A DNA stretch of 38,090 bases. Origin: Lachnospiraceae bacterium (GTDB lineage: Bacteria; Bacillota; Clostridia; Lachnospirales; Lachnospiraceae). How positions within the stretch are numbered: position 1 is the first letter of the stretch; the number at the start of each line of letters is the position of its first letter. The notes below the pieces were generated by a model. That model did not search any database. It was not told the DNA's origin and worked only from the letters and a program-made list of their open reading frames with translations. A program made the position numbers and the translations under genes. Positions 7,842 through 16,784 of the stretch are shown here, in pieces. The stretch covers positions 1 through 38,090 of the forward strand of contig JAAVZL010000060.1 of assembly GCA_022791635.1 (NCBI GenBank). The letters run 5' to 3'.

Positions 7842-9200
7842 TTATAGAGAATGCTTTAAGAGGGCCTTGCCGATACTGTCCTTAGAGGTCAGTTCTCCGT
7901 CTTTGGCGATCACGTGTCCGCGAAGCAGGGTGAGTACGGGGCGGCCTTTTCCTTCATATCCCACGAAGGCGGAGAGCTTATGCTTGTACTTAAGCTCTTC
8001 GGCTGTGATGGTATATGTAAGGTCCGGATCGAAAAGAATGAGATCAGCGTCGAAGCCAGGCTTCAGGGCTCCTTTTCGGCCGTAGAGACCAAAGCGGCGG
8101 GCGGGGTTGGCGGACATCTCCCGGGCGAGAAGGGTGGGAGAGAGGCCCCGCTTGTTGACGGCTTCATTGTAGAAGGCGGTTACGCAGGTTTGGATGCCGC
8201 TGATTCCGTTTGGCGTATCGTAGGTTGGCTGTACGGAGTCGTCCTTGCATTCTTTGCTGGAGGGAGAGTGATCGGAGCAGACGCAGGAGAGAACGCCTTT
8301 TTGTACATACTCCCACAGGCCTTCTCTGGCGGCCGGCTCCCGAAGAGGGGGCGCGCATTTCCAGCGGGGTCCCTTTGCCAGAAAATCCTCCTGGGAGAAG
8401 GTAAGGTAATGGGCGCAGGTTTCTCCGGTGATATCAATTCCTTCCTGCTGAGCCTGCTCGATGATGGCGGCAACCTCCGGGTGGCTTACGTGGCAGATAT
8501 GTATGGGGGTTTTGGTTTCTCTGGCGAGCTCAACCATGTCTCTGGTGGCGAGGAGCTCTGCCGAGAGGGGGCGGGCATCCAGGGAATCCTGCCGGGTGAT
8601 CAGATGATTCTCTACCATATGTGTGAAGCAGCGATCAATGATGAAGTAGTCCTCGCAGTGGAAGGCTGCCATATTGCCGGCCTGTCCGATGCGTTTAAGA
8701 GCTTCTCTGGCTTCGTACATGTTGGGGGAGGTGAAGCCTCCGCCGCTGGGGGAGAGGAAGGACTTGAAGCACAGGGCTCCGGCGGCGTCTATGGCTGCAA
8801 GCTGATCCTGGTTGTCTTTGATAAGGGCGCCGTACATGCCGAAGTCTACATAGGAAATTTTCTCAAGTCCCTTAAGCTTTTTCTGAAATCTTTCGGGGGT
8901 GGAGACTACGGGATTGTTGGTGGGCATGTCTATGCAGGTGGTAAAGCCGCCGATGGCCGCCGCTGCCGTGGAGAACTGTTGCTGCTCCTCTTCTCCGTCA
9001 AAATCTCCCAGATGAGAATGGGTGTCAATGCAGCCTGGGAATACGTAATGGCCTTCTGCGTCAATGACTTGTGCCGCGTCATAAATACAGTTCACGGATG
9101 TGACGGCCGCTATCTTTTCGCCTGCGATGTAGAGATTCACGGAATCAATGGAATCCTCGCTGACCAGCTTCGCATTCTTTATCATCAGATCAAATGTCAT
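7842..9200 (-). CDS. allB: Allantoinase (cyclic amidohydrolase)
   Basis: A 452-residue member of the dihydroorotase/allantoinase/hydantoinase superfamily that would open allantoin to allantoate. The binuclear metal site is complete: His61 and His63 (DTHSH), Lys146 (LCFKSF, the lysine that is carbamylated in this family), His181 (FHCED), His237 (ICHVSH) and Asp310 (CSDHSP). The C-terminus EELKYKHKLSAFVG is characteristic of allantoinases, and length is close to E. coli AllB (453). A hydantoinase or dihydropyrimidinase is less likely given allE, allD and AllFGH nearby. AGGAGG stands before the start, and a promoter lies at 9233-9261 in the divergent spacer. Confidence 0.85.
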   Translation of the reverse strand: MTFDLMIKNAKLVSEDSIDSVNLYIAGEKIAAVTSVNCIYDAAQVIDAEGHYVFPGCIDTHSHLGDFDGEEEQQQFSTAAAAIGGFTTCIDMPTNNPVVSTPERFQKKLKGLEKISYVDFGMYGALIKDNQDQLAAIDAAGALCFKSFLSPSGGGFTSPNMYEAREALKRIGQAGNMAAFHCEDYFIIDRCFTHMVENHLITRQDSLDARPLSAELLATRDMVELARETKTPIHICHVSHPEVAAIIEQAQQEGIDITGETCAHYLTFSQEDFLAKGPRWKCAPPLREPAAREGLWEYVQKGVLSCVCSDHSPSSKECKDDSVQPTYDTPNGISGIQTCVTAFYNEAVNKRGLSPTLLAREMSANPARRFGLYGRKGALKPGFDADLILFDPDLTYTITAEELKYKHKLSAFVGYEGKGRPVLTLLRGHVIAKDGELTSKDSIGKALLKHSL

Positions 9201-9232
9201 AAAAGTAACCTCCTGGTTTGATTTTTATCTAA

Positions 9233-9261
9233 ATTATAAAGAGTTTATTAGCCTCGTTGAA
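9233..9261 (-). promoter_or_regulatory. allB-capA promoter
   Basis: On the minus strand TTCAAC and TATAAT are separated by 17 nt, about 30 nt upstream of the allB start. No equally clear promoter was found for the divergent transporter operon. Confidence 0.6.
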
Positions 9262-9348
9262 TGCGCTGGCTGCACAAAAAGACAGAGGTGATTTGTTCGT
9301 TGTGCACATTTCACGGGAGTAAGAAGTATGCTAGTTTGTAAATGTAGA

Positions 9349-9379
9349 CGATTCGAAGGCACATTAAAATCGATTCGAA
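9349..9379 (+). promoter_or_regulatory. Tandem CGATTCGAA repeat before the transporter operon
   Basis: CGATTCGAA occurs twice, at 9349-9357 and 9371-9379, 22 bp apart (two helical turns), just upstream of the ribosome binding site of the binding-protein gene. Each copy contains the palindrome TTCGAA. This suggests cooperative binding of a regulator, perhaps the PucR protein; the binder is unknown. Confidence 0.4.
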
Positions 9380-9422
9380 TTGTTGAAATAAACAACACAT
9401 GAAAAAAGGAGGAAGCAAAAAA

Positions 9423-10505
9423 ATGAAGAAAAAGTTAGCAATGCTGTTGGGAATGATTCTCATCGTAACATCATTGGCAGCATGCGGGGGCAGCAAGAGT
9501 GAGCCTGCACAGGCGCCTGCAGAAGAAGAGGAGGAGGCAGAGGCTCCGGCACCGGAGGAGACGCCTGCAGAAGAAGAAGGGGCAGAAGCAGCGCCCACAT
9601 CTGACGTTACATACGGCGTGGTGGTACGAAGTGTAGACGAGTATTGTACGGCACTGGCAGAGGGCGGAGAAGAGATCTGCGAGGAGCTTGGTTGGGCAAA
9701 TATTACATTGAACTCTGATGGTGACGTTCAGAAGCAGATTGACGCCATCCAGAGTATGGTGGCACAGGGCGTGAAGGGTATTTATGTGCACGACCTGGAT
9801 GCTGTGGCAATTGCGCCTACCTTGAAAAAGGCTTTGGATGCGGGAGTAAATATTACGGTCAGCAGTAACCTGATCCCGGAGATGGGAGATTATCTGCACC
9901 ATGATTTGATTTATTACGTACAGTGGGACAATGAGAAGGCTTTCTATGATCTTACGAAGGCTACCATTGAGCTGATGGGCGGCAAGGGAAAGATTTTGTG
10001 CCTGACCTCTCCCCAGGGCTTTACCATTACACAGCAGTTCCTTACGGGCTTCCGCAATGCCTGCGCGGAGTATCCGGACATTGAGATTGTAAATGAGATT
10101 GACTGTAATTCTGACCGGGCTCTGGGCTTAAGCTACACCGAGGACGCCCTTACGGCAAATCCGGACATTGATGCAATTATCTCTACCACAGAGGTGATTA
10201 CCTGGGGAACCGTTGAGGCCATTGAGAATTTGGGAATTGATTTCGATGACATCATTATCACAACCAACGACTCCTCCAAGCAGACCATGCAGATGCTGAT
10301 TGACGGAAAGCTTGATATTATTACCGGATGTCCGGCTAAGAACGGTCCCGTAACCGGAGCAAGGATTCTGGAGAAGCTTTTGGCAGGTGAGGACGTGAAG
10401 GATGCCCAGGATGTACAGTGGGTAGATGTGGATGAGCATTTGGCCAACGTGGCTTATATGCTGTTTGATAAGGACAATGCAGATTTGAGCTTCTGTGACT
10501 ATTGA
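9423..10505 (+). CDS. Sugar-type ABC transporter substrate-binding lipoprotein
   Basis: A 360-residue periplasmic-binding-protein type I (RbsB-like) receptor. The N-terminus MKKKLAMLLGMILIVTSLAAC is a lipoprotein signal peptide with lipobox LAAC, followed by a Glu/Ala/Pro-rich tether to about residue 60 and then the binding domain. It would sit on the outer face of the membrane and deliver solute to the ATPase and two permeases that follow. Its position in an operon of ureide enzymes suggests a ureide or purine derivative instead of a sugar. GGAGG 8 nt before the ATG at 9423 favours this start over the in-frame ATG at 9399. Confidence 0.85.
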   Translation: MKKKLAMLLGMILIVTSLAACGGSKSEPAQAPAEEEEEAEAPAPEETPAEEEGAEAAPTSDVTYGVVVRSVDEYCTALAEGGEEICEELGWANITLNSDGDVQKQIDAIQSMVAQGVKGIYVHDLDAVAIAPTLKKALDAGVNITVSSNLIPEMGDYLHHDLIYYVQWDNEKAFYDLTKATIELMGGKGKILCLTSPQGFTITQQFLTGFRNACAEYPDIEIVNEIDCNSDRALGLSYTEDALTANPDIDAIISTTEVITWGTVEAIENLGIDFDDIIITTNDSSKQTMQMLIDGKLDIITGCPAKNGPVTGARILEKLLAGEDVKDAQDVQWVDVDEHLANVAYMLFDKDNADLSFCDY

Positions 10506-10516
10506 TGAAAACAGAG

Positions 10517-10554
10517 TGAAGGGGGGCTGTCTTGTTTTGCGGCACCCCCTTTCA
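10517..10554 (+). terminator. Intercistronic GC-rich hairpin (attenuator-like)
   Basis: TGAAGGGGG pairs with CCCCCTTTCA around CTGTCTTGTTTTGCGGCA. It sits between the binding-protein stop and the ATPase start, where such hairpins often stabilise the upstream message or stop part of the transcripts so that the receptor is made in excess. Only a short T run follows, so termination would be partial. Confidence 0.55.
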
Positions 10555-10573
10555 TAAAAAGGTAGGAAATCAT

Positions 10574-12061
10574 ATGGGTGATTATATTCTTGAGGTAAAA
10601 GACGTATCAAAATCATTTCCCGGTGTAAAGGCATTGAATCAGGTTTCCTTTCGTGTGAAAAAGGGAGAGGTGCATGCTCTGGTAGGAGAAAACGGCGCGG
10701 GCAAGTCCACGCTGATGAAAATCCTCAACGGCGTTTATTCCAAGGACACTGGCTCCATATTCATAGACGGAAAGGAAGCAGTCATCAATAATCCTCTGGA
10801 TGCCAGAAGCTGCGGAATTAGTATCGTGTTTCAGGAGTTTAACCTGGTTCCCATTCTATCCATTGCAGAAAATATCTATATGGGAAGGCTTCCCAGAAAA
10901 AAAGGGATGATTGATTACCAGAAGCTTAAGGAGGATACGCAGAGAGTTCTCAATATGGTGGGAAGCGATCTGGATCCCTTTACCCTGGTAGAAACTCTTG
11001 GCATTGCCCAAAAGCAGATGGTGGAGATTGCCAAGATGCTGTCTTATGAGGAAACGCGCTTGATCCTTCTGGACGAGCCTACGGCTACCCTGACCAATAA
11101 GGAGTGCGAGGTTCTCTTCCAGGTGGTAGCGGATCTGAAGAAGCAGGGTGTGACGGTGATCTATATCTCCCACAAGCTGGAAGAGATTTTTGCTATCTGT
11201 GATTCCATCACCATTATCCGGGATGGAGAGGTCATTGAGACAAAGGAGGTCAGCGAGACAGACCGGAATGAAATTATTACGGCCATGGTAGGACGAGAGA
11301 TCACAGAGGTGTATCCGAAGCGGGAAGGAGACTGCTCGGAAAATGAGGAGATTCTGCGCATAGAGAATTTCTCCAGCCAGGGCTTATTTGAGGACGTAAG
11401 CTTTTCTCTGAAAAAGGGAGAGGTGCTGGGTCTTGCCGGCCTGGTGGGAGCAGGGCGCACCGAGATAGCCAGGGCAATCTTCGGCATTGACTACAAGGAC
11501 AGCGGTGAGATTTATCTGAAGGGTCAGAAAATCGAGATCAACAGCCCGGCAGAGGCCATTAAGCATGGGATCTGCTATCTGAGTGAGGACAGAAAGCTGG
11601 AGGGACTCATGGGAACCCTTCCGGTGGACTGGAATATTACGGCAGCCAATTTGAAGAAAGCTTGTAAAAGCGGAATGCTCAGCGGAAAACTGGAACAGCA
11701 GATTTCTCAGGAGATGGTGGAGAAGCTTCGGATTAAGACGCCGAATCTGAAGCAGACGGTATTTAATCTGAGCGGCGGCAATATGCAGAAGATTGTCATC
11801 GGAAAGTGGCTGAACACAGAGATTGACGTATTTATCTTTGACGAGCCCACCAGAGGAATTGATGTGGGCGCAAAATATGAGATTTATCTTTTGATCAATG
11901 AATTGGTGAAAGAGGGAAAGAGTGTCATTATGATTTCCTCTGAGCTTCCGGAGATTATGGGCATGAGTGACAGGATCCTTGTCATAAAGAACGGAACCAT
12001 TGCCGGAGATTTCAATGTTTCGGATATGACTGCACGTGATTTTATCGAAAATGCGATTTAA
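10574..12061 (+). CDS. Sugar-type ABC transporter ATPase with two nucleotide-binding domains
   Basis: A 495-residue RbsA/MglA-type protein made of two ATP-binding cassettes. The first has Walker A GENGAGKST and Walker B LLDEPTATLT. The second has the degenerate GLVGAGRTE loop, signature LSGGNMQK and FDEPTRGIDVG, all typical of this class, in which the second site is usually altered. It powers the two permeases encoded next. The frame opens at 10532, but GGTAGGA before the ATG at 10574 and the family start (MGDYILEVKDVSKSFPG) support the later start. Confidence 0.9.
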   Translation: MGDYILEVKDVSKSFPGVKALNQVSFRVKKGEVHALVGENGAGKSTLMKILNGVYSKDTGSIFIDGKEAVINNPLDARSCGISIVFQEFNLVPILSIAENIYMGRLPRKKGMIDYQKLKEDTQRVLNMVGSDLDPFTLVETLGIAQKQMVEIAKMLSYEETRLILLDEPTATLTNKECEVLFQVVADLKKQGVTVIYISHKLEEIFAICDSITIIRDGEVIETKEVSETDRNEIITAMVGREITEVYPKREGDCSENEEILRIENFSSQGLFEDVSFSLKKGEVLGLAGLVGAGRTEIARAIFGIDYKDSGEIYLKGQKIEINSPAEAIKHGICYLSEDRKLEGLMGTLPVDWNITAANLKKACKSGMLSGKLEQQISQEMVEKLRIKTPNLKQTVFNLSGGNMQKIVIGKWLNTEIDVFIFDEPTRGIDVGAKYEIYLLINELVKEGKSVIMISSELPEIMGMSDRILVIKNGTIAGDFNVSDMTARDFIENAI

Positions 12062-12074
12062 GAGGTAGCGGAAA

Positions 12075-13031
12075 ATGAAAGGGAAAAGTAAGAATTGGTT
12101 AAACATGATAAGCGATCATGCTGGCCTGGTAGCGCTTGTCGTATTGATTTTCGTTGGAATCATTTTTACGGATAGCTTTGCCACAGGCAACAATATCTCG
12201 AATCTTGTGCGGCAGATCTGTATCAATGGAATTCTGGCATCCGGTTTTACCGCCGTTGTAATTTCAGATGGCTTTGATTTTTCGGTGGGAAATATCCTGT
12301 CCGCCTGTGCGGTTGTGATCATTCCAATGCTGAATGTAACCGGCAATATCCCGTTGATTCTTTTGGTATCCATTGCCATCGGAGTTGCCTTTGGCGCAAT
12401 CAACGGACTGACCGGAAAGATTATAAAGAGCGGGCCCGGTGATGCGTACCTGATTACGCTGGCCACCTCCTTTTTGGCCCAGGGATTTGCCTATATCTAT
12501 TCCAAGGGAGACAATACCTTCGTAGATGACAGCCTGGTGGCCTATCGGAATATTGCAAGAGGAGAGATCCTGGGAATTCCCAATACACTTCTGTGCATGG
12601 CGGCTATGATGCTGCTCACACAGTTTCTTCTTCGAAAGACCCGCACAGGCAGGGCGCTGTATATGGTAGGCTCCAATAAGGTTGCAACCTATGCCAGCGG
12701 AATCAATGCACATAATATCAGAACCTTTGCCTATGTATACTCCGGCTTTTGTGCGGCCATTGCCGCCATCGTGATGACGGCCCGGACAGGCTCTGCGGCT
12801 CCGGCAATGGGAATGGGCTATGAGGGAGATGCGGCCATCGCCACCTTTATCGGCGGCTGCGCGGCAGGAAGCTATAAAAGCAGCATGGTCCGGACCCTCG
12901 TTGGTGTGGTGGTGGTAGGCCTCATCACCAACATTATGAACCTGATGAACATTAATTCCATCATACAGTCCATAGTGAAGGGAATCATTTTGATCATTGT
13001 GCTGTGTGCTCAGCAGATGAAGAAAGAGTAG
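12075..13031 (+). CDS. ABC transporter permease (RbsC/BPD_transp_2 family), first subunit
   Basis: A 318-residue integral membrane protein with about nine or ten hydrophobic segments and the RbsC-type pattern (FDFSVGNILSACAVVI near residue 75; GSNKVATYASGINAHNIRTF near 200, the conserved cytoplasmic loop that contacts the ATPase). It starts 13 nt after the ATPase stop. It probably pairs with the next gene product as a heterodimeric channel, since two different permease genes are present, unlike the single rbsC of ribose systems. Confidence 0.88.
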   Translation: MKGKSKNWLNMISDHAGLVALVVLIFVGIIFTDSFATGNNISNLVRQICINGILASGFTAVVISDGFDFSVGNILSACAVVIIPMLNVTGNIPLILLVSIAIGVAFGAINGLTGKIIKSGPGDAYLITLATSFLAQGFAYIYSKGDNTFVDDSLVAYRNIARGEILGIPNTLLCMAAMMLLTQFLLRKTRTGRALYMVGSNKVATYASGINAHNIRTFAYVYSGFCAAIAAIVMTARTGSAAPAMGMGYEGDAAIATFIGGCAAGSYKSSMVRTLVGVVVVGLITNIMNLMNINSIIQSIVKGIILIIVLCAQQMKKE

Positions 13032-13040
13032 GTAAACGAG

Positions 13041-13979
13041 ATGGTAATGAAAGATGTGATTAAAAAGAATAAGATGTGGCTGGTAGGCATTGTGATGATC
13101 CTCCTGCTGGCTGTTACCAGACCATCCTTCCGTACCAGCTACAATATCAATGGAATCTTCCTCTCCATGACCCCAAACGGAGTCGTGGCCATGGGTCTGA
13201 TGATTTCGCTGCTCGTAGGAAAGATCAATATTGCCATTGGTTCGATTATGTCCATGGCGGCTGTTATTTTCGCGCTGATGGTACCGAGAGTCGGAGTCTT
13301 TGGGGCTGCCGTGATAGCAGTGCTGTGCGCTGCGGCAGTGGGGGTCCTTCACGGATATCTGATTGCCTACCTAAGACTGAACGCATGGCTGGTGGCCATG
13401 GCCCTGATGCTCAGCGTCAAGGGTGTGGCAATTCAGCTGGCAGGCTCCGGAAGCGTGCAGATTCAGGATGCACTGTTTTCCAGGGTGAGCGAGGCTTCCT
13501 TAGGACCGATCCCGGCCAGCTTCTTCCTCTATATCCTGCTGGTTATCGCGGTGGATTATGTACTGCTTAAGACCCAGTTTGGAAGAAATCTGTTTGCGGT
13601 GGGAGGCAGCGAGGAGGTGGCTGCGGCCTGCGGCATCAATGCAAAGTGGCTGACTCTGATTGCAATGACTCTTTCCGCGGCTGTTACGGGACTGGGAGGC
13701 GTGCTTCTTACCACCCGGCTTTACAGCGCCAACGGAAATATGGGAACAAGTACGGTTATGACCTGCCTTCCCATGGTAATTTTGGGCGGCTCCACCTTTA
13801 CAGGCGGCAAGGGCAGCGCCAAGGGGACCGTTGCAGGCTGTCTCATCATTGTCTTAATTACAACCTTTATGAATCTGTTTAATATTTATATTCATGTTCA
13901 GACAATGGTTCAGGGCTTTATCCTGCTGGCGATTTTGATATCAGACAAGTACTTTGCCAATAAGAAAATTAAAGTTTAA
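13041..13979 (+). CDS. ABC transporter permease (RbsC/BPD_transp_2 family), second subunit
   Basis: A 312-residue membrane protein of the same family as the preceding gene product but clearly diverged. The INIAIGSIMSMAAVIFALMV segment corresponds to the conserved early helix, and GGSEEVAAACGINAKWLTL to the ATPase-contact loop. About nine hydrophobic helices are visible. The gene starts 9 nt after its partner. Two in-frame ATGs (13041 and 13047) are possible starts. Confidence 0.88.
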   Translation: MVMKDVIKKNKMWLVGIVMILLLAVTRPSFRTSYNINGIFLSMTPNGVVAMGLMISLLVGKINIAIGSIMSMAAVIFALMVPRVGVFGAAVIAVLCAAAVGVLHGYLIAYLRLNAWLVAMALMLSVKGVAIQLAGSGSVQIQDALFSRVSEASLGPIPASFFLYILLVIAVDYVLLKTQFGRNLFAVGGSEEVAAACGINAKWLTLIAMTLSAAVTGLGGVLLTTRLYSANGNMGTSTVMTCLPMVILGGSTFTGGKGSAKGTVAGCLIIVLITTFMNLFNIYIHVQTMVQGFILLAILISDKYFANKKIKV

Positions 13980-13993
13980 GAAGGATGGTTGCA

Positions 13994-15358
13994 ATGAGAG
14001 CAGAATTTGAAAAGCTGGTTGCCTGCGTGGAAAAGCACAGGGAGCTGATCTTAAAAACAGAGCGGCATATATGGAAGACACCGGAGCTTGGCTATAAGGA
14101 ATGGAAGACTACGGAGTACCTGATCGGTGAGTTTGAAAAGCTGGGCTATACGGTTATAAGACCCGACAATATCACGGGATTTATCGCAGATCTGGATACG
14201 GGCAGAGAGGGTCCGAGGTTTGCAATTTTGGGAGAGCTGGATTCCCTGATGTGCGAGACTCACCCGGAAGCAGATCCCGAGACAAAGGCCGTGCATGCCT
14301 GCGGACACCATTGCCAGACCACGGTGCTTCTGGCCTGTGCGGCAGCTCTTTCGGAGCCGGGAGCTTTGGACGGCATGTGGGGTTCTATCCGATTTGTGGC
14401 AGTGCCTGCGGAGGAGACCATTGACATGGAGTTCCGTGCGGATCTTATCCGCAAGGGGATTATCCATTACAATGCAGGCAAGGTGGAGTATCTCTACCGG
14501 GGATATTTTGACGACGTGGATATGGCGGCTATGGTTCACGCCCATACGGATACGGAGGACTATCTGTTCAATATTATCCGGGGCAGCGACGGCTGTATCA
14601 ATAAGCACTTTGAATTTGAGGGAAAAGCGGCCCATGCTGGGGTAGAGCCCTGGAACGGCGTCAACGCGCTCTACGCGGCCAATGTGGGAATGACGGCGGT
14701 GAACGCTCTTAGAGAAACCTTCCGGGATGGGGAATACAATCGCTTCCACCCAATCGTAACCCAGGGAGGCGTTGCGGCAAATGCCATTCCCGATACGGTA
14801 AAAATGGATTCCTATGTGAGAGGAGCCTCCTACGAAAGCATGGTGGGACTGAATCAAAGGGTGAACCGGGCTTTGTCTGCCTCGGCGGCGGCTCTGGGCG
14901 CCAATGTGAGGATTGATGATCGTCCCGGAAACATGCCATTACATTGCGATGCACAGCTGATTCGGCATTTTGAGGAGATCACGGAGGAGCTGTTTGGAGA
15001 GAATAAGATCTTTTACACAGAGTGGTCCTGCGGGTCTACGGACATGGGAGACATCTCAAGCTTGATGCCCTGTCTTCATCCGGAGGCAACAGGAGCCACG
15101 GGCAATCTTCACGGCAGTGACTATCATGTTGTGGATCCGGAGCGGGCCTGTATCAATCCCGCCAAAGCCCTGGTATGTCTTCTCTATGTGCTTCTCTCGG
15201 ACGAGGCAAAGGAGGCAAAGCGGATTATCGCAGAGTACAAGCCGGTATTTGAGACAAAGGAAGCGTATTTTGAGGCTGTGAATCAGATTGAGCTGTCAGC
15301 CAATACCGTAGAATATCTGCCGAACGGCGATGTGCGCCTTCATTTTCAGAAGGAGTAA
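13994..15358 (+). CDS. M20D family amidohydrolase/peptidase
   Basis: A 454-residue M20 metallo-hydrolase of the AbgB/aminoacylase-like M20D group. Metal-site features are HACGHHCQT, the PAEET glutamate pair, the HAH segment MVHAHTDTE, and a late His in GSDYHVVDPE. The dimerisation domain lies about residues 195-310 (KAAHAGVEPWNGVNAL). The family hydrolyses N-acyl or N-carbamoyl bonds. It is not a close relative of AllC, although AllC is also an M20-type enzyme, and no other AllC candidate is in the window. An ATG at 13985 is also in frame, but AAGAAGG is better spaced for 13994. Confidence 0.85.
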   Translation: MRAEFEKLVACVEKHRELILKTERHIWKTPELGYKEWKTTEYLIGEFEKLGYTVIRPDNITGFIADLDTGREGPRFAILGELDSLMCETHPEADPETKAVHACGHHCQTTVLLACAAALSEPGALDGMWGSIRFVAVPAEETIDMEFRADLIRKGIIHYNAGKVEYLYRGYFDDVDMAAMVHAHTDTEDYLFNIIRGSDGCINKHFEFEGKAAHAGVEPWNGVNALYAANVGMTAVNALRETFRDGEYNRFHPIVTQGGVAANAIPDTVKMDSYVRGASYESMVGLNQRVNRALSASAAALGANVRIDDRPGNMPLHCDAQLIRHFEEITEELFGENKIFYTEWSCGSTDMGDISSLMPCLHPEATGATGNLHGSDYHVVDPERACINPAKALVCLLYVLLSDEAKEAKRIIAEYKPVFETKEAYFEAVNQIELSANTVEYLPNGDVRLHFQKE

Positions 15359-15375
15359 GAAAGGAGAGCAGCCAG

Positions 15376-16767
15376 ATGATTGCAAAAGAGCAGGTTGTAT
15401 TAAAGAATGTGCCGGAGCCCTGTATTCCTCTGCCAAAGACCATGCCGTCTCTTAGTGACGGAGAATATAAGCTGAGGCTTAACAAGGTTTTGCAGGCCAT
15501 GGAGGGAAGAGGCTATGAGGCCTTAATTCTGTACGCCGACCGGGAACATTTCAGTAATTTTCATTATTTGATCGGATTTGAGCCGAGATTTGAGGAGGGG
15601 ATTTTGATCCTCAGGGCAGACGGCACCCTGTCCCTTCTTCTGGGAAATGAATGTCTTCCCATGCACAAATACAGCCGTCTGCCGGTAAAGGCTATATTGT
15701 ATCAGGTATTGTCCCTGCCCAATCAGCCTATTGACAAGCTTAAGGACTTAAAGGACATTCTGAGGGAGGAGGGGATTTCCAAGGGAACAAAAACGGGAAT
15801 CGTAGGCTGGAAGCTGATGTATCCCAGGTACGGAACACCTCAGACCTTTGATGTGCCGGCCTATCTGGTGGATGCGGTCTATGAGGCGGCGGGAAAGGAG
15901 AATGTCTCCAACGCAACGGATCTCTTTATTGAGCCGGACTATGGCGTGAGAATTCTCCATACGGCAGAGGAGCTTGCTCTTTTTGAATATGGGGCTTCTT
16001 ATGCCTCTGAGTCCGTCAGGCGCATGGTTGCAGGCTTGAGAACGGGAATGACCGAGATGGAGCTGTCACAGCTTATGTGCAGCGGCGGTCTGGAGGTAAA
16101 CTGCCATACCCTTATCGCCACCGGAGAGCGCAAAGCCATGGGGATGGTAAGCCCTACGGATGTGGTTATCCGCCTGGGAGATGAGTTTAACTGTTCCCAG
16201 GGACATCGGGGCGGCTTAAGCTGCCGGACCGGCTATGTGGCTTATTCCGAAGAGGATCTGCCAGGCAAGGCAAAGGATTATATGGAAAAGCTGGCCGCGC
16301 CCTATTATATGACAGTGGCAAACTGGTATGAGCACATGAGGATAGGAGCAACGGGAGGGGAAATCTATGAAATGGTTCAGTCAACCTTCCCCAAGGAGAC
16401 CTATGGCTGGGTATTGAATCCCGGACATTACGGAGCCACAGAGGAGTGGTGTTCTTCACCTATCTATGCCGGCTCGGAAATTACCATCAAGAGCGGTATG
16501 TGCTTCCAGATGGATATCATTCCAAGCATGGAAGGCTATGCAGGCGCAAACTGCGAGGATGCCTTGATCATTGCGGATGAGGACCTTCGCAGGGAGCTTC
16601 AGGAGTCTTATCCGGAGGTGTATCAGCGTATGGAGCAGCGCAGGGCTGTGATGGTAGATACCCTTGGAATCCGGCTTCCCAGGGAGGTGCTGCCCTTGTC
16701 CAACACAGCAGGAATCTACAGACCTTTCCTTTTGAACAAAGATAAGGCCTTTGTGATTGAGCAATAA
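15376..16767 (+). CDS. Creatinase/M24-fold protein lacking the usual metal ligands
   Basis: A 463-residue protein with an N-terminal creatinase_N-like domain (about 30-180) and a C-terminal pita-bread M24 domain (about 195-440). In metal-dependent aminopeptidase P enzymes two Asp, one His and two Glu bind metal. Here the first Asp position reads Asn272 (EFNCSQG), the second falls in LSCRTG (Ser282/Cys283), the His is kept (His351, NPGHYG), one Glu is Asp380 (FQMDIIPS) and Glu394 is kept. The upstream catalytic-type His244 is retained. Loss of both Asp resembles creatinase, a metal-free member that releases urea from creatine. A ureido or guanidino substrate is therefore plausible, but inferred. 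Confidence 0.8.
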   Translation: MIAKEQVVLKNVPEPCIPLPKTMPSLSDGEYKLRLNKVLQAMEGRGYEALILYADREHFSNFHYLIGFEPRFEEGILILRADGTLSLLLGNECLPMHKYSRLPVKAILYQVLSLPNQPIDKLKDLKDILREEGISKGTKTGIVGWKLMYPRYGTPQTFDVPAYLVDAVYEAAGKENVSNATDLFIEPDYGVRILHTAEELALFEYGASYASESVRRMVAGLRTGMTEMELSQLMCSGGLEVNCHTLIATGERKAMGMVSPTDVVIRLGDEFNCSQGHRGGLSCRTGYVAYSEEDLPGKAKDYMEKLAAPYYMTVANWYEHMRIGATGGEIYEMVQSTFPKETYGWVLNPGHYGATEEWCSSPIYAGSEITIKSGMCFQMDIIPSMEGYAGANCEDALIIADEDLRRELQESYPEVYQRMEQRRAVMVDTLGIRLPREVLPLSNTAGIYRPFLLNKDKAFVIEQ

Positions 16768-16784
16768 GGCCAGAGGAAATCGCC

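Noticed and set aside
7914..9221. A 435-codon open frame on the plus strand opposite allB.
   Set aside because: It mirrors a gene with complete catalytic motifs, has no known domain and has Gly/Val-rich shadow composition.
13994..15358. Calling this gene allC.
   Set aside because: The metal motif (HACGHH) and overall pattern are of the M20D/AbgB group and not of the AllC group; only the context suggests that role.
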